5,778 nt of DNA, from contig PLSG01000344.1 of the NCBI GenBank assembly GCA_003164155.1, positions 1 to 5,778 of the forward strand, read 5' to 3'. A program made the position numbers and the translations under genes. This document shows, one piece after another, positions 5,327-5,778 of the stretch; the stretch's first letter is position 1; the number at the start of each line of letters is the position of its first letter. This DNA is from Parachlamydiaceae bacterium (GTDB lineage Bacteria > Chlamydiota > Chlamydiia > Chlamydiales > Parachlamydiaceae). The notes under the pieces are model-generated. The model had not been told where the DNA came from and did no database searches. It worked only from the letters and a program-made list of their open reading frames with translations.

Positions 5327-5345
5327 ACGCTTTTTTTGTTATATT
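5317..5345 (+). promoter_or_regulatory. Candidate promoter for the 117-aa protein gene
   Basis: TTGGTT (5317-5322) and TATATT (5340-5345) are 17 bp apart. The -10 matches five of six consensus bases, the -35 only three. The start would be near 5352, giving a leader of about 40 nt. It overlaps the 3' side of the terminator-like hairpin, so both calls should be read together. Confidence 0.35.
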
Positions 5346-5392
5346 CCTTTTGGTAATGATTGGAAATTTAACAAAAAAGGATATTGATTTTT

Positions 5393-5746
5393 ATGTCATA
5401 TTATTTATCATCAGCCCCTACTTATCAGCCAGGGGTATCTTATCCTCAAAATTGCTTAGGCTTTTCAAGAGGATTTTCATTGCTAGGACGTGCCGTAACC
5501 CTTCTTAAGTGCGTTCTAATAGCCACCGAAGGAACTCAGATATTTGCAAAGCTGCAACCCCGCAATTGCCGCAGAGATAACGCTGCAGATGCAGTTTACA
5601 TAGGTTTTTCAATTGCTGTTGTTTTAGCTTTTACAGGTGTAGTTCTGGTTCTAGTGGCCAAACAGCTTTTTCGCAAAATCATACTTATAGCCCTTTTGAT
5701 CTTGAGTGCCGCGTTTTTGGTTGTGACTGCTTTCTCTTCACGCTAA
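5393..5746 (+). CDS. Small membrane protein, candidate inclusion-membrane (Inc-like) protein
   Basis: No sequence family is recognised by residue identity. The 117-aa product has a polar N-terminal part rich in Ser and Tyr (MSYYLSSAPTYQPGVSY) and two adjacent hydrophobic segments, about 68-89 and 96-114, joined by the short basic loop KQLFRK, with only a few residues after the second. This bilobed hydrophobic domain is the hallmark of chlamydial Inc proteins, which type III secretion places in the inclusion membrane, and an unstructured N-terminus suits such export. It remains inference: any two-helix membrane protein would look alike. Cysteines at 21, 40 and 59 are evenly spaced by 19. ATG 5393 is chosen; AAGGA at 5377-5381 is 11 nt upstream, rather far, while a TTG at 5384 would be too close to it. 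It appears to be transcribed alone, after the repeat block. Confidence 0.6.
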   Translation: MSYYLSSAPTYQPGVSYPQNCLGFSRGFSLLGRAVTLLKCVLIATEGTQIFAKLQPRNCRRDNAADAVYIGFSIAVVLAFTGVVLVLVAKQLFRKIILIALLILSAAFLVVTAFSSR

Positions 5747-5778
5747 CGTCGTCGTTTTATTCACCATACAGCACGCCT

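Noticed and set aside
5022..5387. 121-codon forward frame starting GTG
   Set aside because: The start lies inside the hairpin 5016-5058 and the first quarter translates the CCCCGGAGGGG repeat (TPEGRH). The rest is AT-rich without family-like character.
5311..5508. 65-codon forward frame overlapping the 117-aa gene
   Set aside because: It overlaps the better gene in another frame and has no ribosome binding site; its hydrophobic start comes from the T-rich terminator/promoter stretch.

Overview
The window looks like chromosomal DNA of a member of the Chlamydiota, more likely an environmental (Parachlamydiales-like) lineage than the genus Chlamydia. The best evidence is the ribosomal protein L28 at 2557-2832. 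It carries the basic insertion (IRGIAKKKKGIGLK then TGKTKRRF) that I recall from chlamydial L28 and that is absent from E. coli L28. A UbiD-family decarboxylase follows L28, and a small protein with a bilobed, Inc-like hydrophobic domain lies at the right end. All four supported genes are on the + strand. No rRNA, tRNA or CRISPR array was seen.

Layout. 1-217: no supportable gene. 210-394: a MITE-like element of about 170 bp with roughly 45-bp inverted arms, flanked by a 7-8 bp direct repeat; each arm folds into its own hairpin. 481-2454: a 657-aa protein of unknown function. 2495-2523: a good sigma70-type promoter for rpmB. 2557-2832: rpmB. 2851-2955: a large imperfect palindrome built on CGCAAAGG-type units. 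3079-4872: a UbiD-family decarboxylase whose catalytic-site codons include a run of nine G. 4884-4938: a perfect 25-bp stem with a 5-nt loop. 4940-4964: a second small hairpin. 4988-5090: a composite element in which two copies of AAACCCCGGAGGGG bracket a hairpin with a GNRA loop. 5100-5296: no gene seen. 5297-5345: terminator-like and promoter-like sequence. 5393-5746: a 117-aa candidate inclusion-membrane-type protein.

The genes do not form an obvious operon. Three are housekeeping or conserved-type genes (translation, probable quinone synthesis, unknown), each separated by structured repetitive DNA. UbiD enzymes decarboxylate prenylated aromatic acids using prenylated FMN. Known chlamydiae make menaquinone by the futalosine route, so a role in that route is inferred here.

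The most unusual content is intergenic. Three hairpins with different stems share the same apex: a CGG/CCG clamp around AGGAA, inside the 10-mer GGAGGAACCG (one copy is inverted). Two more copies of a related CCCCGGAGGGG box flank a fourth structured element. A conserved loop on variable but paired stems suggests a family of mobile or functional hairpins recognised by their apex.
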